Source: Phycisphaeraceae bacterium (GTDB lineage: Bacteria; Planctomycetota; Phycisphaerae; Phycisphaerales; SM1A02). From it: a stretch of DNA of 64,000 nucleotides. The translations under genes and the position numbers were made by a program. Positions 27,510-36,249 of the stretch are shown in pieces. The stretch is from the NCBI GenBank assembly GCA_019636735.1, contig JAHBWY010000005.1:255880-319879 (forward strand), in the 5' to 3' direction. The first letter of the stretch is position 1; every line of letters starts with the position of its first letter. The notes below the pieces were generated by a model. It made no database searches. It saw nothing but the letters and a program-made list of their open reading frames with translations, and was not told the DNA's origin.

Positions 27510-28342
27510 TGCAGCGCCAGCCTTCCTCCGTCGACGGGAATGTTCGCGCCGGTTAGATACGACGCGGCAGGCGAGGCAAGGAACGCCACCACCGCCGCGA
27601 TCTCCTGTGGTGCGCCGATCCGACCGGCGGGAATCGAGCGCATCGCCTCCTGTTCGACTTCATCCACGGTTGTCCCCGCCCGCGCCGCGCGCCCTTTGAA
27701 GAGCGACTCCAGGCGCCCGGTCCGGGTGAACCCCGGCAGCACCGTGTTCACCGTGATCCCGAAGGGCGCAAGTTCCACCGCCAGCGTCCGGCTCCAATTC
27801 GCCATCGCCGCGCGAATGACATTCGAGACGCCGAGACCTCGAATAGGCGTGACCACACTCGTGCTGGTGATGGCCACGATGCGCCCGTAGCGCTCCTGCC
27901 GCATGCCCGGTGCGAACGACTGCGCGAGGAGCTGCGCCGTGACGAGGTGCTGCCGAAACGCCATCTCGAAGTCGGCGGGCGCCGCATCGATGGCGAACCC
28001 TGCGGGTGGCCCCCCGGTGTTGTGGACCAGCACATGCACAGGCCCGAGGCGCGCTTCCCCGTCGGCAGCCGCCGCCAATGCATCAGGCTGAGCGAAATCA
28101 ACCTGCAGCGTGCGATGGCCGCGCGTCTCACCATCGGGGGTGCATGCCCGAACTTCGCGGAGAACTTTGGCAAGACCATCCTCGTTCCGACCCACCATCG
28201 TGACGGCCGCGCCGCGCTCGGCCATGCACAGCGCCACTTCGCGACCGATGCCCTGCGTGGCCCCGCAGACGACGGCGCGACGCCCATCCAGCCGGAAGGG
28301 ATCGGTGCCCGGAGGATTGGCGGATGGAGAGGCCTGATCCAT
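27506..28342 (-). CDS. Atypical SDR oxidoreductase lacking the Tyr-Lys pair
   Basis: 278 residues from the ATG at 28342; this codon lies in a CCATGG whose other strand gives the kinase start. AVVCGATQGIGREVALCMAE is a clear SDR glycine loop and HNTGGP replaces the usual NNAG. Where other SDRs have Tyr-x3-Lys, this protein has SNVIRAAMANWSRTLAVEL, so the catalytic Tyr is Ser and the Lys is Arg. The same change marks a recognised FabG-like subgroup (BKR_like_SDR_like) of unknown reaction. C-terminal PVDGGRL is normal. It may bind dinucleotide with altered chemistry. Confidence 0.85.
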   Translation of the reverse strand: MDQASPSANPPGTDPFRLDGRRAVVCGATQGIGREVALCMAERGAAVTMVGRNEDGLAKVLREVRACTPDGETRGHRTLQVDFAQPDALAAAADGEARLGPVHVLVHNTGGPPAGFAIDAAPADFEMAFRQHLVTAQLLAQSFAPGMRQERYGRIVAITSTSVVTPIRGLGVSNVIRAAMANWSRTLAVELAPFGITVNTVLPGFTRTGRLESLFKGRAARAGTTVDEVEQEAMRSIPAGRIGAPQEIAAVVAFLASPAASYLTGANIPVDGGRLALQ

Positions 28343-30773
28343 GGCGCGGACGATAGCACGCCCGCCCCCACGGCCGGCGATCGAGTTGCCGTACGATCCC
28401 GACACCGTGGCTGGACACCGCGCCGACTCGCTCGCCGCGCTGATGCGCGAAGCCCTGTCGGTCCCCGCCGGGGAGCGCTCCGCGTGGCTGCGTTCGCGCT
28501 GTGCTGGCGACGCGGCGCTCGCGCAGCGCCTTCGAGACGCGCTGCCCACCGAACCTGGTGAGACTCCTGCGCCGTCGCCGCTCCTCAAGCCGCTCGAGTC
28601 GATTCCCGAATCGGCACGGCGGATCGGTCCCTACACGCTGCGCGGTGTGCTCGGCGAGGGCACCTTCGGAGTCGTCTACCTTGCGGAGCAGCGCGAACCG
28701 ATCCCCCGCCGGGTGGCGCTGAAGGTGTTGAAGCCGCAGGTTGCCGGGCGCGAGATTCTCCAGAGGTTCGATCGCGAGCGGCGCTTGCTCGCACGATTGG
28801 ATCATCCGGGCATTGCGCATGTGCTCGATGCCGGTGTGGCCGACGACGGCCGACCGTGGTTCGCTGTTGAGTTCGTTCGTGGATTGCCGCTGCTTCGCCA
28901 CTGCGACGAGGCGCGCCTGTCGATCGAGGCTCGCGTGCGCCTTTTCGAAGAGATCTGCCGCGCGGTGCACCATGCCCATCAGTGCGGCGTGCTGCATCGC
29001 GATCTCAAGCCCGGCAACATCCTAGTTTCGACCGGTCAGCCGGGCGACGGCACACCCGTGTGGGGTCTGCCGAAGGTGATCGACTTCGGGATTGCCGAAG
29101 CGCTTGGCGGCGACGAGGTCCCGGCCAGTTCCGGTGATGGCACCGCAACGGAGACACCTGTCGGCAAGGCAGGTGAGGCCGGCGCCTCAACCTCCTCCAC
29201 CGGATCGAGCGCACCAGGCGGTGTCGTGGGCACCCTCGAGTACATGTCGCCGGAACAGGCGCTCGGTCGCGATCTCGACCCCCGCAGTGATGTCTTCGCC
29301 CTGGGCGCGATTCTCCATCACATGCTCGTCGGCGCGCCTCCGCTGGGCGTGGCCGACGAGGCACCAGCCGACGCGCTTGAAGGTCGCGCCACACCGACGG
29401 GCGATCGGCTGCTTGACTTCGTCGATCGCATCAGGAACCTCGACCCGCTTCCACCCTCGGAGGCAGTGAAGCGCCTGCCGCCGGATGAGCGTGAGCGCGT
29501 GGCGAAGGCTCGCTCGACGACTCCGTCGCGCCTCGTGCGCCAGCTCCGAGGCGACCTTGATTGGATCGTGGCTCACTGCCTCGCGAAGGATCGATCGGCG
29601 CGCTACGACTCGGCGGCAGACCTCGCCGCTGACCTGCGTCGGCATCTCGCCGCACGGCCCATCGACGCGGCGCCGCCCGATGTGCTCTACCGCCTCTCTC
29701 GATTCGTGAAGCGACATCAGCGGGCCACCGTGGCCACCGTGATCTCGATCGCGTCGCTGCTGCTGGCGACCGTCTTCGTCGCCGCCGCTCTGCGGACCAC
29801 ACTTCGCGCCCATCATGCGGAGCGGATGGCGAGGCTCCAGGCCGAGCGCGCCAGCGCGGAAGCCTCGGACGCCCTTGGCGCGCTGCTCTCCTTCATCACT
29901 CGACTCTCACTCGACAGTGCCGCGGAGGGCGCTGCCGCGTCGCCCGACGAGCTCCTTGCTGCCGCGCGCGAAGAGCTCATTGCTCCGTTCCGCGAGCAGC
30001 CTCGACCACAGGCGGAGATTCGCATGGCGCTCGCCAAGGCGATGCTGTCGCTCGATCATCCGCGCGCCGCCGAACGGGAGATCACGGCGGCGATCGCGCT
30101 CCTCGGCACGCTGGGTGAGGCGGGCGATGCCGCCATGATCGAGGCGCTTCGGACGCAAGCGGCGATCGCCATTCAACGCGAGCGATTCGGCGACGCAGCG
30201 ACGACCCTCGACCGCGCCTTCGATCTCCAGAAGCAGAGCGATCCCGACGATGCGGCCGGCCTCGTCTCGCTCTGGTTCGAGCGTGCCCGACTCGGCATTG
30301 CGCGCGGCGATGGCGCCGCCGCACGGCGCGCCCTCGTTGAAGCCCGTCGTGCCATCGAGCAGATCCCCGATCCCGCAGCGCGGCGTCGATCGCAGTCGAG
30401 CGCCTCGTTCTTCGAGGCGCAGGCGCTCCTGCTCGACGAACGCTGGGAGGAAGCGCTCGCCGCCATCGAGCCGAACCTCGCGTTCAATCGCGCCACGATG
30501 CCAGGTCATTGGTGGGTTGCCGAGAGCCGGGCGGTCGAGGCGGCGGCGCTGATCGGCATGGGCCAGGTGGAACAGGGACGGTCCATCCTGAGCGAAGTCG
30601 AATCGCCGCTTCTTCGAGCGCTCCCTCCGGGCAGCTCTCCACGGCGGGTCATCGGCGATCTGGTCGCCCGAGCCCTTGCCTCCCAGGGGCTCAAGGCCGA
30701 GGCCGAGCGGTGGCGAGCGCTGGCCATCCCCCTCGGGACTGCACGGCGGAACCGCGACGCCGGTGAACCGTGA
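28341..30773 (+). CDS. Transmembrane Ser/Thr protein kinase with TPR-like C-terminus
   Basis: 810 residues if it starts at the ATG at 28341; a GTG at 28407 or ATG at 28443 would also leave the planctomycete-type leader (VPAGERSAWLRSRCAGDAAL). The kinase domain runs from about 97 to 435: GEGTFGVVYLAEQ (P-loop), VALKVL with the ATP Lys128, HRDLKPGN with Asp221, DFGIA at 248-252 and EYMSPEQ at 300-306. A Ser/Thr/Gly-rich insertion of about 45 residues lies between DFG and the SPE motif. One membrane helix (463-484) is followed by helical repeats of TPR type on the far side. An FHA-sigma gene follows 52 bp later. Confidence 0.92.
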   Translation: MARTIARPPPRPAIELPYDPDTVAGHRADSLAALMREALSVPAGERSAWLRSRCAGDAALAQRLRDALPTEPGETPAPSPLLKPLESIPESARRIGPYTLRGVLGEGTFGVVYLAEQREPIPRRVALKVLKPQVAGREILQRFDRERRLLARLDHPGIAHVLDAGVADDGRPWFAVEFVRGLPLLRHCDEARLSIEARVRLFEEICRAVHHAHQCGVLHRDLKPGNILVSTGQPGDGTPVWGLPKVIDFGIAEALGGDEVPASSGDGTATETPVGKAGEAGASTSSTGSSAPGGVVGTLEYMSPEQALGRDLDPRSDVFALGAILHHMLVGAPPLGVADEAPADALEGRATPTGDRLLDFVDRIRNLDPLPPSEAVKRLPPDERERVAKARSTTPSRLVRQLRGDLDWIVAHCLAKDRSARYDSAADLAADLRRHLAARPIDAAPPDVLYRLSRFVKRHQRATVATVISIASLLLATVFVAAALRTTLRAHHAERMARLQAERASAEASDALGALLSFITRLSLDSAAEGAAASPDELLAAAREELIAPFREQPRPQAEIRMALAKAMLSLDHPRAAEREITAAIALLGTLGEAGDAAMIEALRTQAAIAIQRERFGDAATTLDRAFDLQKQSDPDDAAGLVSLWFERARLGIARGDGAAARRALVEARRAIEQIPDPAARRRSQSSASFFEAQALLLDERWEEALAAIEPNLAFNRATMPGHWWVAESRAVEAAALIGMGQVEQGRSILSEVESPLLRALPPGSSPRRVIGDLVARALASQGLKAEAERWRALAIPLGTARRNRDAGEP

Positions 30774-30825
30774 AGTGAGTCGGCACACTGTTCCCCCGCG
30801 CCGGTTGATCTGATAGAACGATCGC

Positions 30826-31866
30826 ATGCCGTCGGCCACCTCGATCCTTCCCATCACGCTCGCGGTCGCCGATGGTCCGACGCTCCCGACGGTCACTCTC
30901 GAGCGAGATGGCGACTTTGAGATCGGTCGAGGGAGCGGCTGCGATCTTCAGCTCGACGACGAACGCGTCTCGCGCCGTCATGCCGTGCTCGCGGTGCATG
31001 GGGGCCGAGTCACCCTGCGCGATGAGAACTCCACGCGCGGCGTCTGGCTGAATGGCGTGCGCCTCGACGCGGGCGAGGACATGGAGGTGCACGACCGCGA
31101 CCTGATCGGCATTGCGCCGTGGTCGCTGCTCGTCCGCTTCTCAAGCGACGAGGATGACACCGCGCACATCATCCCCGAGCCGAAGCCGCTGCCTGCCGAC
31201 CCGGTTGCACCGGCCTCGACGATCGGCGCCGCTTCGTCCACTGAACATGCGGTGTCTCCGAAGGGCGCCGCGACACGCGACGATCCCTATCGCACGCATC
31301 CGAGCATCTTCCTGCGCCTTCGCGCCGATGGCACGCTCGAGCGCCAACTCGGCTGGGAGGAGTTCAACCGTGTGTACGGCCCGGTCATCGCCGGCTTCGC
31401 GCGCAACGCGGGCCTGAAGCCCCAGGAAGTGGACGATGTGATGCAGGATGTCCTGCTCGGGTTCTTCCGGGTGGCGAACAACTTCATCTATGACCCGTCC
31501 AAGGGGCGCTTCCGCGGTTACCTGAAGCGCGTCACGCTCAATGCCATCCGGAGCCGACGCCGACGACGCAGGCCGCAGCAGAATCTCCCCGAGGAGATCG
31601 ACCCCGCGGCCGAGACGAGCGACCTCGAAGTGGCGTGGGAGCGCGAGTGGACCGAGCACCTTCTGCGCCGAGCACTGGACGAGGTCCGTGGCACGGTCCA
31701 GCCCAAGACGATGAAGGCCTTCGAGCTTTATGGCGTGCAGGGCATGCCCGCCGAGGAGGTCGCGAAGGAGACCGGCATGTCGGAGCCGGCGATCCGCCAT
31801 GCGAAGATGAGAGTCCTCGACCAGCTTCGCGCGACCATTCGGCGGCTGCGCGACGAGGAAGGATGA
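30826..31866 (+). CDS. Sigma-70 (ECF-type) factor with N-terminal FHA domain
   Basis: 346 residues. Residues about 25-100 form an FHA domain with its conserved binding residues: GRGSGCDLQLDDERVSRRHA (R35, S49, H52), DENSTRGVWLNG (N76-G77). A Pro/Ala/Ser-rich linker (about 110-155) leads to sigma region 2 (about 175-245, VDDVMQDVLLGFFR and RFRGYLKRVTLNAIRSRRRR) and region 4 (about 275-342, MPAEEVAKETGMSEPAIRHA). FHA domains bind phosphothreonine peptides, so this sigma factor can plausibly be recruited or held by the phosphorylated kinase next door. It lies 52 bp after the kinase gene and 28 bp before an M48 peptidase. Confidence 0.9.
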   Translation: MPSATSILPITLAVADGPTLPTVTLERDGDFEIGRGSGCDLQLDDERVSRRHAVLAVHGGRVTLRDENSTRGVWLNGVRLDAGEDMEVHDRDLIGIAPWSLLVRFSSDEDDTAHIIPEPKPLPADPVAPASTIGAASSTEHAVSPKGAATRDDPYRTHPSIFLRLRADGTLERQLGWEEFNRVYGPVIAGFARNAGLKPQEVDDVMQDVLLGFFRVANNFIYDPSKGRFRGYLKRVTLNAIRSRRRRRRPQQNLPEEIDPAAETSDLEVAWEREWTEHLLRRALDEVRGTVQPKTMKAFELYGVQGMPAEEVAKETGMSEPAIRHAKMRVLDQLRATIRRLRDEEG

Positions 31867-31894
31867 GGGCCGGACGGCTGCGCCCAAAGCAACC

Positions 31895-33778
31895 ATGACC
31901 CCCACTCGCTTTGAAGAGCTGGTGCGCAAGCTCGAGACCATGGCGAGGGAGCGCCCCGGCAGCTACGCGCTTCGAGCAGGAGCCGTCGCCAGCCTCGGCT
32001 ACCTCTACCTCGGCGTGGTGACGGGCGCGCTGGCCCTCCTCGTGGTGGGCGCACTCATCGTGCCCTTCCTGATGCCGAGAGCCAACGGCGCGGCGATCGC
32101 GTTCATCATCAAGTTCGGTCTCGTGATCCTGGTGGTGCTTGGAGTCGTTCTGCGAGCCCTCTTCCTCCGCGTGCCGAAGACCGAGGGCCGGGAGATCACC
32201 CGCAACGAAGCACCAGCGCTCTTCGACATGCTCGATGAGCTCAGGCAGCGCGTCAACGCTCCGAAGATCCACCGCGTGATCGTGGTGCCGGCGATCAATG
32301 CCGGTATTCAGGAGTGGCCCCGCCTAGGCCTCCTCGGGTGGTTCCGCCGTGAACTGGTGCTCGGCCTTCCGTTGATGCAGGCGCTCACGGTGGAGCAGTT
32401 CCGCTCGGTCATGGCTCATGAACTGGGCCACCTCTCGCCGCGCCACCACAGGCTCGCGCACTGGATGCGGCGGCAGCGCATGCGCTGGAGCCAGATGGCC
32501 GCAGCGTTCGAGCACGATCCCTCGCGCGGCCATTGGATGGTGACGCCATTCCTGCGCCGCTATGCGCCGTGGTTCGCGGCGCATGTCTTCCCCCTCGAAC
32601 GGCTCGCGGAGTACCACGCCGATTCGATCTCGGCGCTGCTCGTCTCGCCGCGAGCCGCGGCCGAGGCGCTCACCGTCACGGCCGTGGTGGATCGCTATGC
32701 CGATGAGATCTTCTGGCCCGAGATCGGGAAGCTCGCGACGAACTCCCCGATCCCCGTGGGTGCGCCGAGCCGGGACTTTCCAAGGCGTCTCGCGTCAGGC
32801 CTCGATCGCAGGACAGCGGAGCGCTGGATTGAGGAGCTCATGCGGCTCAAGTCGACCCACCTCGTGGTGCATCCCGTGCTGCGCGACCGATTGGCGGCTC
32901 TGGGCGAGAGACCACGCATGGTGCTGCCAGCCCCCGGGCAGTCGGCGGCTCACCTCGCCCTTGGAGCTGCGGAGAGTGTATTGGCCGAGGAGTTCGATGC
33001 GCAGTGGCGCGAGCAGGTGGCCGAAGACTGGCGCGCCCAACATCAGGCCTCGGACGAACGACGACAGCGATTGGCGCAGCTTGAAGAGCAGGTCGAATCC
33101 GGCGCCGCGCTCTCTCCCGACGAGGCGTTCGAGCGAGCCATGCTCAACGAGGCCATTCACGACGATAAGGAGGCGACGATCGCGCTCCTTCGCCCGCTGG
33201 TGAGAGAACGCCCCGATCACGCTCCGCTTCTCTTCGCACTGGGCACGCGCCTTCTGGAGCGCGACGATGATCAGGGCCGAGTGCTGGTCGAGCGCGCCAT
33301 CACGCTTGACCCTGAGGCGATGCTCGTGGGCGCCGAGGCACTGCGGAACCACCACTACCGTCGTGGTGACACCGAAGCCGCGCTCATCTGGCAGGAGCGG
33401 CTTGAAGAGCGCTTCAAGAAGGTGCAGCAGCGCGATCAGATGGCGCTGCAACTCACCAAGCACGATCGATTCGAAGCGCATGGAGTGGACCCCGCGCTGA
33501 TCCCGATCTTGGCCGAGGAACTTCGGCGCGCCGGTGCTCGGCGCGCCTGGCTGGTCCGACGCACGCCGCGCAACGAGGATGACCCCGGAGCCACGGTGCT
33601 CGCCTTCGTCTGCACGCGCTTCTCCACGCTGCGCCGCAAGCGGTTGATCCAGCGGGTCATGACAGCCATCACCGAGGAGGTGACCCTGCCGGAGGGAACG
33701 GTCGTCTTCAACTTCGATCAAGATCAGACCGGGATCCTCCGCCGCATCAAGAGGATTCGAGGCTCGCGAGTGCTCTGA
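31895..33778 (+). CDS. Membrane-anchored M48-family metallopeptidase with TPR-like C-terminus
   Basis: 627 residues. Two hydrophobic helices (about 40-65 and 68-90) anchor it. VMAHELGHLSPRHHR holds the zinc motif HExxH and EYHADSISALL the third ligand Glu, both in M48 order. From about 370 it turns highly charged, with coiled-coil then helical repeats (ATIALLRPLVRERPDHAPLL), and ends in a basic domain. M48 enzymes such as HtpX degrade or process membrane proteins. Position after the FHA-sigma gene suggests a shared transcript and perhaps a regulated output. Confidence 0.88.
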   Translation: MTPTRFEELVRKLETMARERPGSYALRAGAVASLGYLYLGVVTGALALLVVGALIVPFLMPRANGAAIAFIIKFGLVILVVLGVVLRALFLRVPKTEGREITRNEAPALFDMLDELRQRVNAPKIHRVIVVPAINAGIQEWPRLGLLGWFRRELVLGLPLMQALTVEQFRSVMAHELGHLSPRHHRLAHWMRRQRMRWSQMAAAFEHDPSRGHWMVTPFLRRYAPWFAAHVFPLERLAEYHADSISALLVSPRAAAEALTVTAVVDRYADEIFWPEIGKLATNSPIPVGAPSRDFPRRLASGLDRRTAERWIEELMRLKSTHLVVHPVLRDRLAALGERPRMVLPAPGQSAAHLALGAAESVLAEEFDAQWREQVAEDWRAQHQASDERRQRLAQLEEQVESGAALSPDEAFERAMLNEAIHDDKEATIALLRPLVRERPDHAPLLFALGTRLLERDDDQGRVLVERAITLDPEAMLVGAEALRNHHYRRGDTEAALIWQERLEERFKKVQQRDQMALQLTKHDRFEAHGVDPALIPILAEELRRAGARRAWLVRRTPRNEDDPGATVLAFVCTRFSTLRRKRLIQRVMTAITEEVTLPEGTVVFNFDQDQTGILRRIKRIRGSRVL

Positions 33779-33991
33779 CCATGGCGGGTCGCGCACGGGG
33801 CTCGCGCGTCAAGGGTGCTGTATCGCACTCCGCGAAGACCCGGGAACTCCGGGCCTCCGCGGCGCGCCGGGCCACGCAAGGGGCGTGTGCAGGAGCGGGT
33901 GCCGTCTCGCTTCTGACGCGTGGCTCTGCCGCTGATGCCCCGTCTTGGCATTGATCGGGGCGAGGGTAGGCTGCCGATTCGGAGCCACTTC

Positions 33992-34834
33992 ATGAACCCA
34001 ACTCATCCCCGTCGTCGATCCATTCTCGCTGCGTCACTCCTGCTTGGCAGCGCAGGCCTGGCCGCGTTCCTGATGCCGTCGTTTGGAGCACCGCGCCAGG
34101 GTGTCGCTCATGCGGCGCCACAGGCCGGGTCGCTCTCCGACGCTGAAGCTCGAGCGCTTCTCGGTCGCCTGGTCGGACTCTGGGCGGTGGCGGGTCGGAG
34201 CTTCGATGCCAATGGTCAACCCGACAGCGACCTCTCCGGCAGCGCCGCCTACAACTGGACCCTTGGTGGACTCTTCCTTGCGGGCGAGCAGGTGCTCACC
34301 AATGGAAGCGACATGCTGCACTGGGTGGACTTCATCGGCTACAACCAGACGGCGCAGGCCTTCTCGCGCACGCTCCTCTCCGATCGCGACCCCGTGAACT
34401 TCTGCTCGGCGGGCACATGGGATGCGCAGCGTCGAGTGCTGACCTTCATCACCGACCCGGTTCGAGCCCCCGATGGCACCGAGCGGCGCATCCGCGCGAT
34501 GCTTGATCTTTCCCGCGACGATCAGCCCGGTTGGGAGTTGAACTACCTCACGGGCAGCGGCGCCACGGAGCGACTTGTTGGAACGGTCGGCCTCATCTTC
34601 ACTCGCGCGGCAAGCCCCGGCAGCGCTCCAGGCGTTCCCGCAGGAGTGGTTCCCGGCACACCGGGCGCTCCTGCTGGCGCGGTGCCGTCGCCAGGCCCGA
34701 TGACTCCGCAGCAGGTGCAGAGCCACCTCGATGGCGTCCTCCGTCAGAAGCAGCAGATGCAGCAGCAGATCGAGGACATGCGGAAGCAGATCCGCGACAT
34801 GTCCGGGACGATCCGCAGCATCACCCAGCCGTAA
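33992..34834 (+). CDS. Secreted DUF1579-like protein with C-terminal coiled coil
   Basis: 280 residues from the ATG at 33992, with GGAG 8 nt upstream. The N-terminus HPRRRSILAASLLLGSAGLA is a signal peptide of Sec or Tat type. Residues about 65-205 match DUF1579 style: GLWAVAGRSFDANG, YNWTLGGLFLAGEQ, FIGYNQTAQAFSRTLLSD. A Pro/Gly-rich spacer then leads to a Gln-rich coiled coil (QKQQMQQQIEDMRKQIRDM). Function unknown; DUF1579 proteins are lipocalin-like and may bind a small ligand. Confidence 0.75.
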   Translation: MNPTHPRRRSILAASLLLGSAGLAAFLMPSFGAPRQGVAHAAPQAGSLSDAEARALLGRLVGLWAVAGRSFDANGQPDSDLSGSAAYNWTLGGLFLAGEQVLTNGSDMLHWVDFIGYNQTAQAFSRTLLSDRDPVNFCSAGTWDAQRRVLTFITDPVRAPDGTERRIRAMLDLSRDDQPGWELNYLTGSGATERLVGTVGLIFTRAASPGSAPGVPAGVVPGTPGAPAGAVPSPGPMTPQQVQSHLDGVLRQKQQMQQQIEDMRKQIRDMSGTIRSITQP

Positions 34835-34936
34835 CACCGCTTGGAGCGAGCGCGATTGCGAGAGCGACTCCACACCGCCTGTGCGAGCGCACTCTGGTCG
34901 ATGCGCTCGGCGCGTGCGCCCGAGGTCCTGCGTCGT

Positions 34937-34972
34937 GGCGGTGGTGCGTGCGACCTCGCTCGCGCCACCGCC
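34937..34972 (+). other. Inverted repeat in the DUF1579/upp gap
   Basis: GGCGGTGG at 34937-34944 is complementary to CCACCGCC at 34965-34972 with a 20 nt loop. There is no T run after it, so it is not a standard terminator. It lies 50 bp upstream of the upp start. The rest of 34835-35022 shows nothing else I can support. Confidence 0.4.
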
Positions 34973-35022
34973 AGACGGCGCAGGATGCGCGAAACCGGGA
35001 ACGGTCTTCTACACTCGACCCC

Positions 35023-35676
35023 ATGCCGAGGACGCCCGATGAGTTCCCGAACCTTCGCGTCTTCGATCATCCGCTCATTCAGCACAAGCTGACCTTGGCG
35101 CGGCGAGCGGACACGCCGCCCGATGAGTTCCGCAGGCTGTTGAACGAGATCGCGGGGCTCATGGTCTTCGAGGTGAGCCGCAACTTCCCGACGGAGGCGG
35201 TCGAAGTCGAGACGCCGCTCGAGCGCATGCGCGGTTCGCAACTGGCGAAGCCGGTCACGCTGGCGCCGATCCTTCGCGCCGGCCTCGGGATGACCGATGG
35301 CATTCTTCGCCTCTTCCCCGAAGCGCGGGTGGGACACATCGGGATCCAGCGCGACGAGAGCAGCCGCAGGCCGATCGACTACTACGCGAAGTTCCCCGCC
35401 GATGTCGCCGATGGCCCTGTGCTCGTGGTCGATCCCATGCTGGCCACAGGCGGCAGTGCCGTTCATGCCGTCGATCACCTGAAGCGCAAGGGGTGCGTCG
35501 ACATTCAGATGGTCTGCCTCGTCGCGGCGCCAGAGGGTGTGCGCGCCATGCTCTCGGCGCACCCGGAGGTGCCGATTCACACGGCGGCGCTTGATCGCCA
35601 GCTCGATGAGTTCGCCTTCATCAGGCCGGGCCTGGGCGACGCGGGGGATCGGATCTTCGGCACCATCGGGGCGTGA
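35023..35676 (+). CDS. upp: Uracil phosphoribosyltransferase
   Basis: 217 residues, start chosen at 35023 because the family begins with NLRVFDHPLIQHKLTLAR. Standard Upp features: LAPILRAGLGMTDGILRLFP, IDYYAKFP, and the PRPP loop VLVVDPMLATGGSAVHAVD. The C-terminal LDEFAFIRPGLGDAGDRIFG is the uracil-binding segment. It salvages uracil with PRPP to UMP in the cytoplasm. Length and motifs are normal. Confidence 0.96.
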   Translation: MPRTPDEFPNLRVFDHPLIQHKLTLARRADTPPDEFRRLLNEIAGLMVFEVSRNFPTEAVEVETPLERMRGSQLAKPVTLAPILRAGLGMTDGILRLFPEARVGHIGIQRDESSRRPIDYYAKFPADVADGPVLVVDPMLATGGSAVHAVDHLKRKGCVDIQMVCLVAAPEGVRAMLSAHPEVPIHTAALDRQLDEFAFIRPGLGDAGDRIFGTIGA

Positions 35677-35679
35677 GCC

Positions 35680-35696
35680 GCCGCGTGTGACGCGGC
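35680..35696 (+). terminator. Candidate stem-loop directly after upp
   Basis: GCCGCGT and ACGCGGC form a perfect 7-bp stem with a 3-nt loop, starting 4 nt after the upp stop. No T run follows, so it would be an atypical terminator. Confidence 0.3.
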
Positions 35697-35831
35697 TGGT
35701 GGAGTTCGTCGCGCGGGCACGCGGCCGGTCCGAGCCGTCAGTGCAGAGCGTGAGCGACCCCGTGCGAAGCGATTGGCGGAGTTCGTCGCGAGCGCAAGCA
35801 ACGGCCTGTGCATCCGCGCACGACACGCGCG

Positions 35832-35850
35832 GAGCGCCTCTGGGGCGCTC
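35832..35850. terminator. Candidate stem-loop between convergent upp and HxlR genes
   Basis: GAGCGCC, five loop bases and GGCGCTC form a 7-bp stem between convergent genes, with a short pyrimidine tract on the plus strand. It could act for both transcripts. Symmetry is clear; termination is inferred. Confidence 0.33.
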
Positions 35851-35900
35851 TCCTTCCATGTCAAGCGCCGCATTCGGCGAGCCGCCACGAGGGGGCTCAC

Positions 35901-36242
35901 TCACCCCGCTGTGATCCTCGCCACGGTGCCGGGAATGTGCGCGAGCCCCCACTCCTTGAGTGCGCGCAGAACAGGGAGCAGCTTGCGCCCGCGCGCCGTA
36001 AGCCGGTACTCGAGCGCTCCCTCGCGCGAGGGAGATGCCTTCGCCTCGACAATCCCGCCGTCGAGCAGACGACTCAGCCGCTCCGTCAGGATGTTGGTCG
36101 CAATGCCTTCGGGTGATGCGGCGAACTCGCCGAATCTCGACTTCCCGGCGAAGAGATCGCGGACCACCAGCATGGTCCAGCGATCTCCGATGAGATCGAG
36201 CGTGCACGACACCGGGCATTCGGAGCGGCGTGATCGCGGCAT
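35901..36242 (-). CDS. HxlR-family transcriptional regulator
   Basis: 113 residues from the ATG at 36242, 7 bp after the DinB stop. The family core is present: CPVSCTLDLIGDRWTMLVVR, LFAGKSRFGEFAASPEGIAT, NILTERLSRLLDGGIVEAKA and LEYRLTARGRKLLPVL. A Cys near the N-terminus (in ECPVSCTLD) is the position that senses thiol-reactive compounds in this family. It forms an operon with the DinB gene and probably controls it through the palindrome at 36930. Confidence 0.92.
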   Translation of the reverse strand: MPRSRRSECPVSCTLDLIGDRWTMLVVRDLFAGKSRFGEFAASPEGIATNILTERLSRLLDGGIVEAKASPSREGALEYRLTARGRKLLPVLRALKEWGLAHIPGTVARITAG

Positions 36243-36249
36243 GCCTCGA

